A stretch of 64,000 nt of DNA from Anaerolineales bacterium (GTDB taxonomy: Bacteria; Chloroflexota; Anaerolineae; 4572-78; J111). The position numbers and the translations under genes were made by a program. The stretch spans positions 1-64,000 of the forward strand of contig JACKAU010000023.1 of the NCBI GenBank assembly GCA_020634855.1, read 5' to 3'. Positions 32,565 to 40,558 of the stretch are shown piece after piece (position 1 is the stretch's first letter; each line of letters begins with the position of its first letter). The notes beneath the pieces were generated by a model that saw only the letters and a list, made by a program, of their open reading frames with translations, was not told the DNA's origin and did not search any database.

Positions 32565-32843
32565 TTAGGATTGCCCGCCGGCCATAGCCGGGATAATTGA
32601 TACTTCGTCTTTATCGCCAACCGGGGTATCGCCCCCTTGCAGAGTGCGGATCTCCTCATCGTTGACGAAGACGTTAACGTATCGTTTGATCTGGCCGCTG
32701 TCGTCACACAAGCGGGCTTTGACCCCGGGGTATTGAGCTTCCAGACTTTCAATTATTTCGTTAACGCTTGCACCACTGCTCTCTACTTTGCTCTGACCAT
32801 TTGTGTAGCGCCGTAGAGGGCTGGGAATTCTTACCGTTGCCAT
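32565..32843 (-). CDS. cysO: MoaD/ThiS-family sulfur carrier protein, CysO-like
   Basis: A 92-residue beta-grasp protein. RIPSPLRRYTNGQ and the closing DKDEVSIIPAMAGG match CysO-type carriers. After the Gly-Gly there are two more residues, Gln-Ser, before the stop (codons GGC GGG CAA TCC TAA). Carriers need a free C-terminal Gly for adenylation, so either a protease trims it, as for QbsE (GGCF) and HcyS, or the system differs. No JAMM/Mec+ protease gene is in the window. First gene of the cysteine operon; AAGGAG precedes the ATG. Confidence 0.85.
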   Translation of the reverse strand: MATVRIPSPLRRYTNGQSKVESSGASVNEIIESLEAQYPGVKARLCDDSGQIKRYVNVFVNDEEIRTLQGGDTPVGDKDEVSIIPAMAGGQS

Positions 32844-32884
32844 TTTATCTATACTCTCCTTGATGAGATAATTTACGTTGACAC

Positions 32885-32915
32885 AAAAAAAGGCTCACCA
32901 TAACGATGAGCCTTT
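32885..32915 (-). terminator. Intrinsic terminator in the leader of the cysO operon
   Basis: On the minus strand AAAGGCTCA (32915-32907) pairs with TGAGCCTTT (32897-32889) around a nine-base loop, and a run of seven T (32891-32885) follows. It lies 42 bases before the cysO start. It could end the suf transcript, but its position makes it a good attenuator for cysO. Confidence 0.85.
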
Positions 32916-32949
32916 CAATAGTTTCATTTGAAAGTTATTTTCTTTTACT

Positions 32950-33070
32950 TGCGGCTAGCAAGAGATAGCAAAGTTTATTTACTGAGAGTCTCATCGTCCG
33001 GAACCACGGCGATGCGGGCTACCGCAGCCAGACCCTCAGCCGTTGAGAGAAAAGCTACCGCGCCCGCTTA
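32950..33070 (-). ncRNA. Candidate riboswitch-like leader RNA of the cysO operon
   Basis: The minus-strand RNA folds by eye into a three-way junction. P1 pairs CTGAGGGTC (33039-33031) with GACTCTCAG (32990-32982). P2 is the hairpin GGCTGCGGTAGCC (33029-33017). P3 pairs CATCG (33014-33010) with CGATG (32996-32992), plus an inner CCG/CGG and a loop of six. The segment CGATGAG (32996-32990), shared by P3 and P1, is also complementary to CTCATCG (32910-32904) in the 5' arm of the terminator. The two folds are therefore mutually exclusive, the standard logic of a transcription-attenuating riboswitch. It does not match the core motifs of SAM-I, TPP, cobalamin, glycine or fluoride switches. A ligand is not known; cysteine or a sulfur metabolite would fit the operon. 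Nothing codes in 32844-33211. Confidence 0.5.
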
Positions 33071-33211
33071 ATACATGTACAACACGATTTTGAGCTAATC
33101 AGTAATTGGCTTGCCATTATTCTTAACCAAGCGTTTCCTTTAATGATACGTCACTTTAGACGCGTTGGCTATGAGATATCTTACCTAGTTTGTCCGTATT
33201 CGGCAAATTTA

Positions 33212-33529
33212 TTAAAAGAAGCCCAGTAGGGTGGGATCTTCCATCATTTCGGGCGTCCACTGTTCGGGAACAACTTCTACTCGGGCTTCGCGTTTGGCGG
33301 CAAATTCGGTAGTTTCTTTGACTTGCTGAACCAGCCACGGGCCGTAAGGACAGAAAGGGGTGGTCAGCAGCATTTTCACATGAACCGGATCGCTGGCCAA
33401 ATCGACGCTGCGAAGCAGGCCCAACGTGACAATATCAAGGTGAAGTTCGGGATCGACCACGCCCCGTAACGCTTCGCGCACAGTTTCTTCAGTTACTTCG
33501 CCGTTTGCACTCGTTGTTTCTTCAGACAT
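33212..33529 (-). CDS. DUF59/MIP18-family Fe-S assembly protein, SufT-like
   Basis: A 105-residue protein with the DUF59 core: VREALRGVVDPELHLDIVTLGLL (~17-39) and TTPFCPYGPWLVQQV (~56), with the single conserved Cys. Homologues (PaaD, SufT, MIP18) help insert Fe-S clusters into targets. Last gene of the sufSU transcript, 15 bases after the Rieske gene; AGGAGG precedes the ATG. The short N-terminal tail is acidic. Confidence 0.8.
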   Translation of the reverse strand: MSEETTSANGEVTEETVREALRGVVDPELHLDIVTLGLLRSVDLASDPVHVKMLLTTPFCPYGPWLVQQVKETTEFAAKREARVEVVPEQWTPEMMEDPTLLGFF

Positions 33530-33544
33530 AATGCCTCCTAAAGG

Positions 33545-33862
33545 TTAATCGTCATCTGCCGGCGCAATTAAGATATCATCGCCTTCAATTTTTACTTGAA
33601 AGAGAGGAACGGGCGAAAAGGCCGGCATGGTTTGCTTACCCGTTTTGATGTTAAAACGAGCCCCATGACGCGGGCAAATAATACAATCGCCATCCAGCGT
33701 CCCCTCAACTAATGGACCATCATCGTGGGTGCAGACATCAGAGATAGCGTAGAATTCGCCATCCAGATTGAACAGTCCTACATCTTCGTCTTCATACTCC
33801 ACCAGCATTTTTTCACCGGGAGCCAAGTCAGACGTCTTGGCAACTTTAATAAAGTCACTCAT
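33545..33862 (-). CDS. Rieske [2Fe-2S] ferredoxin-like protein
   Basis: 105 residues; the Rieske ligands CTHDDG (Cys/His, ~42) and CPRHGARF (Cys/His, ~61) are both intact. This is the size of a soluble Rieske ferredoxin such as the ferredoxin component of non-heme iron dioxygenases. Such a gene is common inside suf clusters of several phyla, where it may serve as a test target or electron donor for assembly. Its role here is inferred from position only. The ribosome site is weak. Confidence 0.85.
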   Translation of the reverse strand: MSDFIKVAKTSDLAPGEKMLVEYEDEDVGLFNLDGEFYAISDVCTHDDGPLVEGTLDGDCIICPRHGARFNIKTGKQTMPAFSPVPLFQVKIEGDDILIAPADDD

Positions 33863-33910
33863 GATTGTGGTTTTCTACTCCAAATTAATGATGAGATTAT
33901 GGGATCGGCG

Positions 33911-34312
33911 CTACCAATCATCGTCGCTGTCCCACTCGGCTTCGCTTAGGCCATAAACCCCGGCTTTGAGAACCTTGAGGGAAAGCAGCGCACACTTCAA
34001 GCGCGTGGGGCCAATCTGAATACCCAGGGCTTCCAGAATTTCTTCTTTGCCCACCGCTTTAGCTTCCTCAACGGTTTTACCCTTGATCATCTCCGTCAGC
34101 ATGCTGGCGCTAGCCTGGCTAATAGCGCAGCCTCGCCCTTTGAAGGCCACCTCGTCGATAACGTTGTCTTCATTCACATGCAAATCAATCTGAATGACAT
34201 CTCCACAAAGCGGATTGTTTTCCTGATGACTGTGGGTCGCGCCGTCCAGCGTACCCGCATTGCGTGGGTTGCGGTAGTGATCAAGAATGTTTTCTCGGTA
34301 AAAATCATCCAT
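33911..34312 (-). CDS. sufU: SUF system Fe-S scaffold/sulfur-transfer protein SufU
   Basis: The 133-residue protein has the three Cys of the NifU/SufU fold: NPLCGD (~36), GRGCAIS (~62) and RLKCALLS (~124), with the Asp in CGD. SufU binds zinc and takes sulfur from SufS. The GRGCAISQASASMLTE block is typical of SufU rather than IscU, including the insert before the last Cys. It lies 48 bases downstream of sufS. Confidence 0.9.
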   Translation of the reverse strand: MDDFYRENILDHYRNPRNAGTLDGATHSHQENNPLCGDVIQIDLHVNEDNVIDEVAFKGRGCAISQASASMLTEMIKGKTVEEAKAVGKEEILEALGIQIGPTRLKCALLSLKVLKAGVYGLSEAEWDSDDDW

Positions 34313-34360
34313 ATCGCCCTAACCTGTGACCTAAATCCTGACTAACTAACTTTATACAAC

Positions 34361-35584
34361 CTAAGCCAGTAAGTTGAGGCATTTCTCTAAGCCACTTACC
34401 AGCCGATCCACATCGGCGGGGATATTGTACACATAAAAACTGGCCCGTGTCGTAGCGGGCAAACCGAATTTGTCGTGCAGCGGCATGGCGCAATGATGCC
34501 CGGCCCGCACGGCAACGCCTTCGCTGTCTAAAATAGCCGCAACATCGTGAGGATGGATGTGACCCAACGAAAACGCAATTGAACCACCCCGATTATCGGG
34601 TGTTTGCGGGCCGAAAATACGCAATCCCTCCACATTATGGAGTTGTTCCAGAGTATAGGTCACCAGTTCGATTTCATGCTGACGAACGTTAGCCATGCCT
34701 AGCTCATTCAGATAATCGACCGCATAGCCCAGGCCGATAGCTTCGGCGATCGCGGGCGTGCCGGCTTCAAATTTCCACGGCGGGTCGTTCCAGACCGCCC
34801 CTTCAAGCGTAACCTGCTTAATCATATCACCGCCGGTCATAAAGGGCGGCATATCGGCCAAAAGCTCCTGCCGCGCCCACAAAATCCCGATGCCGGTCGG
34901 CCCCAACATCTTATGACCGGAAAAGGCCAAAAAATCACACTTAAGCGCCTGGACATCAATCGGCAAATGCGGCACCGATTGAGCGCCGTCGAGCAATACT
35001 AACGCGCCCACGGCATGGGCCTTCTCGATGATGTCATCAACCGGCGGAATCGTACCGAGTACGTTACTCATGTGCGTCACCGCCACCAGTTTGACTTGGG
35101 GCGACAGCATCGCTTCAAAGGCGGCCATATCCAGGTAGCCTTGCTCGGTGACCGGAATGTATTTGACCACGGCCCCGGTTCTGGCCGCAAGCTGCTGCCA
35201 AGGGATGAGGTTGGCGTGGTGTTCCATCTCAGTGGTGATGATAACATCGCCGGCTTTGAGATGGGCCTGGCCCCATGTATAGGCCACCAGATTAATGCTT
35301 TCGGTGGCGTTCCGGGTATAAATAACTTCGCGCCAATGGTTGGCATTGATGAACCGGCCTATTTTTTTGCGGGCCTGTTCATACGCCTCTGAGGCTTGTT
35401 CACTAATTTGGTAGATACCCCGGTGGACGTTGGCGTTGTACTCACGGTAGTACGTATCCATCGCTTCAATCACGGCCGTCGGCTTTTGCGAACTGGCCGT
35501 GCTGTCGAGATAGGTCAGCGATTTGCCGTTGCTGTGTTGATTAAGGATGGGAAAATCCTTAATCACTTTTGCTACATCAAACAT
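34361..35584 (-). CDS. sufS: Cysteine desulfurase SufS
   Basis: A 407-residue group II desulfurase. The PLP Lys lies in FSGHKMLGPTGIG (~224) and the active Cys in RAGHHCAMPLH (~361-371). ATESINLVA, EHHAN and DGAQSVPH also match the family. It releases sulfur from cysteine to SufU. The start at 35584 follows GGAG; a frame extension of 17 codons is rejected. It has its own promoter (35705-35733), so the suf cluster has two transcription units. Confidence 0.92.
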   Translation of the reverse strand: MFDVAKVIKDFPILNQHSNGKSLTYLDSTASSQKPTAVIEAMDTYYREYNANVHRGIYQISEQASEAYEQARKKIGRFINANHWREVIYTRNATESINLVAYTWGQAHLKAGDVIITTEMEHHANLIPWQQLAARTGAVVKYIPVTEQGYLDMAAFEAMLSPQVKLVAVTHMSNVLGTIPPVDDIIEKAHAVGALVLLDGAQSVPHLPIDVQALKCDFLAFSGHKMLGPTGIGILWARQELLADMPPFMTGGDMIKQVTLEGAVWNDPPWKFEAGTPAIAEAIGLGYAVDYLNELGMANVRQHEIELVTYTLEQLHNVEGLRIFGPQTPDNRGGSIAFSLGHIHPHDVAAILDSEGVAVRAGHHCAMPLHDKFGLPATTRASFYVYNIPADVDRLVSGLEKCLNLLA

Positions 35585-35704
35585 GGCTTCAACTCCATTG
35601 ACATTAGAGGAACTACCCACTATTACTAACGACAAGACCGTTTGGCCCGGATGACATCGCTGCTCACTATTCGCGCCCTCTATGCTTTGAGCCAGGTTAA
35701 GGGC

Positions 35705-35733
35705 ATTATAGACGATGGCTCCTATTTCAGCAA
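35705..35733 (-). promoter_or_regulatory. Promoter of the sufS-sufU-Rieske-DUF59 unit
   Basis: On the minus strand TTGCTG (35733-35728), 17 bases and TATAAT (35710-35705), about 115 bases before sufS. The remaining gap between sufS and sufD holds only a hairpin. Confidence 0.7.
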
Positions 35734-35839
35734 AGGCACTTTACTGATGGACTGTAACTTACTAGCCCCTATTTAAAAGCTTTCCTACCAAAAAACCGGG
35801 CAATACAAGTTCAACGTTTATAATTGGCCCCATTAGAAC

Positions 35840-35863
35840 AGAGACGACCCGGAGGTCGTCTCT
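35840..35863 (-). terminator. Hairpin downstream of sufD
   Basis: AGAGACGACC and GGTCGTCTCT form a perfect 10-base stem with a four-base loop, about 50 bases past the sufD stop. There is no T-run of note, so termination is possible but not certain. Confidence 0.45.
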
Positions 35864-35912
35864 AAGCAAAATGGCAATGGGTATACCGGACGGCCCCGGC
35901 GACCTCGATCAA

Positions 35913-37277
35913 TCAATCGCCGATTTTAGCCGATACAGCCTGAGACAGCTTTTCTTTCACCCGTTTGTTGTACATGCGGTCGAACACTTTATAAAAGAAC
36001 CCTTCGACCACCATCCGAACGGCGGTGTTGCGCGGAATACCGCGACTCATCAGGTAGAAGACGTACTCTTCGACAATCTTGCCGATGGTGGCCCCGTGCG
36101 AAGCGCGCACATCGTTAGCGTCAATTTCAAGGCTGGGAATCGAATCCGCTCGGGCGGTATCATCTAGCAACAGGTTTTCGTTCTTCAGGTAAGAGTTGGT
36201 TTGCTGACCGGTGGGATCGATTTTGATCAACCCGGTAAAGACGCTGCGACTGCTGTCTTTGAGCGCCCCGTGCAGCAGCAAGTCGCCGTTGGTGTAGAGT
36301 CCGGTATGGCGAATAAGGCAGTCGGTATCGAGGTGCTGCTTGCCTTCCAGGAAATAGACCCCGTTGAACTCCATGCTGGCCCCATTGCCGGGCAGCAGGC
36401 TGTCAAAATAGGTCTTGGTCAGGCGACCGCCAAGCTGGCCGGTTTCCCAGATGACATTGCTGTCATTTTGACCCACCGAGCGCTTAACGTTGAAGTTGTA
36501 AACGTCCTCACCCCAGCGCTGTACCTCGACATAGCGAATCTTCGAATCGGCATTAGCGTAAATTTCAACCACGCCGACATTGAGACCCTGACCATGTTCG
36601 CTCAAAGAGATCTCCTCTTCAATGATGGTCGCGCTTGAAGATTGGTCGCCCACAATTAAGGTGCGCGGCAGAGAAACACTGCCGGGGCCATCCAGCACGT
36701 AGGCGACCTGGAACGGCTCTTCGACCTCAACCCCTTTGGGCAGGTAAAGAAAAACACCGGCCTGCCACAAAGCGCTGCTCAAGGCGGCAAACTTGCTGTT
36801 TGAAGGCGGCACCGCTTCCGAAGCCAAATATTGCTGAATCAACTCCGGATGCTCGGCCACTGCTGTTGAGAGATCGGTGAAGATGACGCCTTCGCCGGCC
36901 ACGGCCTCGCTGATTTCCAGGTAGACGACCTGATTGTTAGCAATCACCAATCGGCCGGAGGCCGGGTAGTCGCCTTCCAGAGCGCTTTGGACGGCTTCCG
37001 GTAGATCGGCCAACGCTTGGGTAGCCTTAACGGACGATGAACCGTTCAATGCGAATTTGTTCCACTTAACCTTCTTGATATTCGTACGCCGCCAAGCCTC
37101 GTCAGATGTGGTCGGCATGGGGGTTTCCTCAAAGACAGTCCAGGCGGTTTGCCGCATGGATTTGAGCCAGTCCGGTTCATTTAATCGGGCCGACAGCGTC
37201 TCGACGTCCGCGCGTGAGAATACTCCGGCGTCGAGGAGGGCATCTTTTTGTTTGGTGTTGGTAAGTGCGACTGACAT
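35913..37277 (-). CDS. sufD: Fe-S assembly protein SufD
   Basis: The 454-residue protein is in the SufB/SufD beta-helix family. FLYLPKGVEVEEPF (~174), GANG-like and HTGLYTNGDLLLHGALKD (~337) followed by LEIDANDVRASHGATIG (~397), with the conserved His, are typical. It pairs with SufB in the SufBC2D scaffold. The N-terminal 80 residues contain the WRRTNIKKVKWN block. It starts one base after the sufB stop. Confidence 0.9.
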   Translation of the reverse strand: MSVALTNTKQKDALLDAGVFSRADVETLSARLNEPDWLKSMRQTAWTVFEETPMPTTSDEAWRRTNIKKVKWNKFALNGSSSVKATQALADLPEAVQSALEGDYPASGRLVIANNQVVYLEISEAVAGEGVIFTDLSTAVAEHPELIQQYLASEAVPPSNSKFAALSSALWQAGVFLYLPKGVEVEEPFQVAYVLDGPGSVSLPRTLIVGDQSSSATIIEEEISLSEHGQGLNVGVVEIYANADSKIRYVEVQRWGEDVYNFNVKRSVGQNDSNVIWETGQLGGRLTKTYFDSLLPGNGASMEFNGVYFLEGKQHLDTDCLIRHTGLYTNGDLLLHGALKDSSRSVFTGLIKIDPTGQQTNSYLKNENLLLDDTARADSIPSLEIDANDVRASHGATIGKIVEEYVFYLMSRGIPRNTAVRMVVEGFFYKVFDRMYNKRVKEKLSQAVSAKIGD

Positions 37278-37278
37278 C

Positions 37279-38691
37279 TTATCCGACAGATCCTTCCATT
37301 TCCATTTCGATCAGTCGATTCATCTCCAGCGCGTACTCCATCGGCAGTTCCTTGACAATCGGCTCGATGAAGCCGCTGACAATCATGTTGGAGGCGGTAT
37401 CTTCTTCAATGCCGCGACTCATCAGGTAGAATAACTGCTCTTCCGAAACTTTCGAGACGCTGGCCTCGTGGCCGATGCTGACGTTGCTGTTTTCAATTTC
37501 GATGTAGGGGAACGTATCGGACGCCGATTCGTCATCCAAGATCAGCGCGTCGCACAAAACGTTGCTTTTGCTGTTGGTGGCGTCGGGGGCGACTTTAATC
37601 AAGCCGCGATAGGTTGTCCGACCGCCGCCCTTGCTGATCGATTTGCTGGTGATAACCGAACTGGTGTTGGGCGCGGCGTGAACAATTTTACCGCCGGCGT
37701 CTTGAACCTGCCCTTTACCGGCAAAAGCAATCGACAGGACTTCGCCGTGAGCGCCGTCTTCCATCAGCCAGACCGCCGGGTATTTCATGGTCAATTTCGA
37801 CCCCAGGTTGCCGTCCACCCATTCCATTGTCGCGTTTTTGTAAGCTTGGGCGCGTTTGGTCACCAAGTTGTAGACGTTGTGGCTCCAGTTCTGGATGGTG
37901 GAGTAACGGCAGCGGCCATTTTCTTTGACGATGATTTCGACCACGGCGCTGTGCAAGCTGTCGGTCGAGTAAGTGGGCGCGGTGCAACCCTCAACGTAGT
38001 GAACGTAAGCGCCTTCGTCAACGATGATTAACGTGCGCTCGAACTGGCCCATGTTTTGGGCGTTGATGCGGAAGTAGGCTTGCAGCGGCAGGTCGATGTG
38101 AACCCCTGGCGGGACATAAATAAAACTGCCGCCTGACCAGACAGAGGTGTTGAGCGCGGCGAATTTGTTATCTTCGGGTGGAATGACCGTACCGAAATAC
38201 TCTTTCACAATTTCGGGGTGCTCCCGCAAACTGGCATCCATATCAAGGAAGAGGACACCTTTCGCTTCCAAATCCTTGATGATGCTGTGGTAGATCACTT
38301 CCGACTCATACTGAGCGCCCACGCCGGCCAAAAACTTCTGCTCGGCTTCGGGAATACCGAGGCGGTCGAACGTATTTTTGATATCCTCAGGCACATCATC
38401 CCACGACTCAAACGCTTTATCGGCGCCGACGGGCTTGATGTAGTAGTAAATATCATCAAAGTTAATCGTATTCAGCATGCCCTGACCACCCCATTGAGGC
38501 ATCGGGCGTTCCATGAAATGTTTGTAACCACGCAGCCGGAAATCAGTCATCCAGCCAGGTTCGTTTTTCATTTCGGAAATTTGCTTAACGATGCGTTCGC
38601 TTAAACCTTTTTCGGCTTTGAAGGCATAATTTTCGGGGACGCTAAATCCATATTTATAATCATCAAGATTGACATCAACTGTTGCCGCCAT
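37279..38691 (-). CDS. sufB: Fe-S assembly scaffold SufB
   Basis: A 470-residue protein. FSVPENYAFKAEKGLSERIV, PQWGGQGMLNTINFDDIYYY (~68), SFIYVPPGVHIDLPLQAYF (~192), CTAPTYSTDSLHSAVVEI (~235, with the conserved Cys) and SIGHEASVSKVSEEQLFYLM (~414) are the SufB signatures. It is the cluster-building subunit. Its start overlaps the sufC stop by one base (TAATG-type), showing tight coupling. Confidence 0.93.
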   Translation of the reverse strand: MAATVDVNLDDYKYGFSVPENYAFKAEKGLSERIVKQISEMKNEPGWMTDFRLRGYKHFMERPMPQWGGQGMLNTINFDDIYYYIKPVGADKAFESWDDVPEDIKNTFDRLGIPEAEQKFLAGVGAQYESEVIYHSIIKDLEAKGVLFLDMDASLREHPEIVKEYFGTVIPPEDNKFAALNTSVWSGGSFIYVPPGVHIDLPLQAYFRINAQNMGQFERTLIIVDEGAYVHYVEGCTAPTYSTDSLHSAVVEIIVKENGRCRYSTIQNWSHNVYNLVTKRAQAYKNATMEWVDGNLGSKLTMKYPAVWLMEDGAHGEVLSIAFAGKGQVQDAGGKIVHAAPNTSSVITSKSISKGGGRTTYRGLIKVAPDATNSKSNVLCDALILDDESASDTFPYIEIENSNVSIGHEASVSKVSEEQLFYLMSRGIEEDTASNMIVSGFIEPIVKELPMEYALEMNRLIEMEMEGSVG

Positions 38692-39482
38692 TAATTTCCT
38701 CCATTTCCGTTCTGTGGGATACTTTTCAGAATATTATCATAACCCTCGTCTTCGAGGCGCAAGGCGAGTTCCGGACCACCCGACAAAATGATTTGGCCAT
38801 TATACATAATGTGAACATAGTCGGGCTTGATGTAATCTAAAATTCGTTGATAGTGGGTGATAACAATAAAGGCGCGCTCCGGGCTTAACATGGAGTTGAC
38901 CCCTTCGGAGACAATTTTCAATGCGTCGATATCGAGACCAGAGTCGGTTTCGTCCAGAATCGCTACTTTGGGTTCAAGCAGGGTCATCTGTAAAATTTCG
39001 GCGCGCTTTTTCTCACCGCCGGAGAACCCTTCATTTAAGTAACGGCGAGCGAAACTTTTGTCCATTTTGAGCAAATCCATTTTTTCCAGCAGTTTCTTAC
39101 GAAACTCGGCGATGGGAATAGGCTTTTTCTTGCCATCTTCGCCCTCTTCACCTTTAACCGCGTTGTAAGAGGTACGAAGGAAGTTAGCCATACTGATACC
39201 GGGAATAGCCGTTGGATATTGGAAGCACAAAAAGAGACCCATTTGCGCCCGCTCATCAGGCGATAGCTCCAACAGGTTAACCCCATCCATCCAAACTTCG
39301 CCGCCTTCAACCTCATAGGCCGGGTGACCGGCCAACGCATAGGCCGTAGTACTCTTGCCGGAGCCGTTTGGCCCCATAATGGCATGCACTTCACCGGGTT
39401 TGACCTCAAGGTTAAGACCCTTCAAAATGAGTTTGTCATCAATACTCACTTGCAAATCTTTGATAGAAAGAGACGTACTCAT
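38691..39482 (-). CDS. sufC: Fe-S assembly ATPase SufC
   Basis: 263 residues, ABC-type ATPase. Walker A is GPNGSGKST (~37-45), the signature FSGGEKKR (~153) and Walker B ILDETDSGLDID (~172), with the Suf-type D in place of the usual E after Walker B context. It powers SufBC2D. First gene of the suf cluster, reading from the promoter next to the divergent sufR. Confidence 0.93.
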   Translation of the reverse strand: MSTSLSIKDLQVSIDDKLILKGLNLEVKPGEVHAIMGPNGSGKSTTAYALAGHPAYEVEGGEVWMDGVNLLELSPDERAQMGLFLCFQYPTAIPGISMANFLRTSYNAVKGEEGEDGKKKPIPIAEFRKKLLEKMDLLKMDKSFARRYLNEGFSGGEKKRAEILQMTLLEPKVAILDETDSGLDIDALKIVSEGVNSMLSPERAFIVITHYQRILDYIKPDYVHIMYNGQIILSGGPELALRLEDEGYDNILKSIPQNGNGGN

Positions 39483-39580
39483 ATTGTTCTATTACACTCC
39501 TAAACTTTATTTGTTGTCGTCAAATAACGTCATCCAATGTGGCCGGGATCACGTCGAGATAGTTTTCAGAAATCGATGGT

Positions 39581-39656
39581 ATTCTAACATGGCGAAAAGA
39601 CTTTGTCAACTAATTAGTTATTAAATATTGCAAAGTTAGATTATTTATGTTATACT
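39581..39656. promoter_or_regulatory. Divergent suf/sufR promoters with palindromic operator
   Basis: For sufC (minus strand), TTGACA (39609-39604), 17 bases and TAGAAT (39586-39581). For sufR (+ strand), TTGCAA (39628-39633), 17 bases and TATACT (39651-39656). Between the two -35 boxes, and touching that of sufC, is the perfect 12-base palindrome AACTAATTAGTT (39608-39619), placed to block both promoters. SufR is the likely reader. The remainder of 39483-39805 holds no other gene. Confidence 0.75.
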
Positions 39657-39805
39657 CTCCCGTGCAGTAGAAGGTCATTTCATCTGTATGCTATTTGAAT
39701 CCTTAAGACCGAAACTCAAATAAGAGGGGGATTAAATCGGGTAACGGATCAAAGAGGACGTTATTTGATTTCTATCCTAAATTAGTTGTTGGGAGTATTG
39801 GCTAA

Positions 39806-40465
39806 ATGATGAATCGAGAAGGCAGCCCTTTAATACACAAACACATGCCCACGACCAGCCGCCGCATTCTAACGCTGCTCAAGCAAGAAGGGTCTCTCAC
39901 TGCTGATGAACTGGCTCGCTATCTGGGCATTAGTTCGGTCGCGGTACGGCGACACCTAACCAAACTTGAAACTGATCAGCTAGTCACCTACGAGGAGATT
40001 CAGCGCGGTATGGGCCGGCCCAGCTTTGTCTATCGTCTAGGCGAAGCCGCCTCTAGCTTTTTTCCCCGGCGCTATGAAGAGTTGGCCTCAGATGTCATCG
40101 AAACCGTCCAAAACTTGTACGGCAAAGAGGCCGTTAGCGCGATTTTTGAAAAGCGTTCGGAGAATATCATTGGTGAGTATCGCAGCCTGGTCAACGGGCA
40201 CACGCTCGATAAGCGCTTAGACCAGTTAACCAAGCTGCGCGAGGCCGATGGTTATATGTCAAGTTGGGAAGCCGGACAGAACGGCGTTTTTATCCTCCGA
40301 GAGTCAAATTGTCCGATCATTCACGTCGCCGAAGAATGCGGCACGGTCTGCGAATGCGATCAGGTTATCCTGGAACAAGTTCTCAAGGCCGAGGTCAAGC
40401 GCAAGCACCATTTAATTCATGGTGACGGCGCCTGCGAGTATGAAGTTCGGCCGAAGGATGAATAA
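39806..40465 (+). CDS. sufR: SufR-like Fe-S-sensing transcriptional repressor
   Basis: The protein has 219 residues. The N-terminal winged helix (~18-75) has SLTADELARYLGISSVAVRRHLTKL (~30-54) with RPSFVYRL. The C-terminal domain has four Cys: SNCPII (~171), ECGTVCECDQ (~181-190) and GACEYEV (~212), matching the cluster-binding Cys of SufR. SufR represses suf genes when it carries a cluster. The gene is divergent from sufC across a shared operator. Two adjacent ATGs at 39806 and 39809, or the Met at 39845, could be the start. Confidence 0.88.
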   Translation: MMNREGSPLIHKHMPTTSRRILTLLKQEGSLTADELARYLGISSVAVRRHLTKLETDQLVTYEEIQRGMGRPSFVYRLGEAASSFFPRRYEELASDVIETVQNLYGKEAVSAIFEKRSENIIGEYRSLVNGHTLDKRLDQLTKLREADGYMSSWEAGQNGVFILRESNCPIIHVAEECGTVCECDQVILEQVLKAEVKRKHHLIHGDGACEYEVRPKDE

Positions 40466-40558
40466 CTCTATCGCTCCCCTGCGTTAAACAAAAAATTTGC
40501 ATTTCAGCCTCTATTGCATTTTAATTCACCTTGAAAATCAATCATTAGGAGCGAAGCT

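Noticed and set aside
33017..33070. tRNA or known riboswitch class in the cysO leader
   Set aside because: GCGGGC/GCCCGC ends are only 54 bases apart, too short for a tRNA, and no anticodon arm fits. The T-box TGGTACC-type core and the SAM-I, TPP and c-di-GMP-I cores are absent.
37468..38031. 187-codon + strand ORF
   Set aside because: Antisense shadow of sufB.
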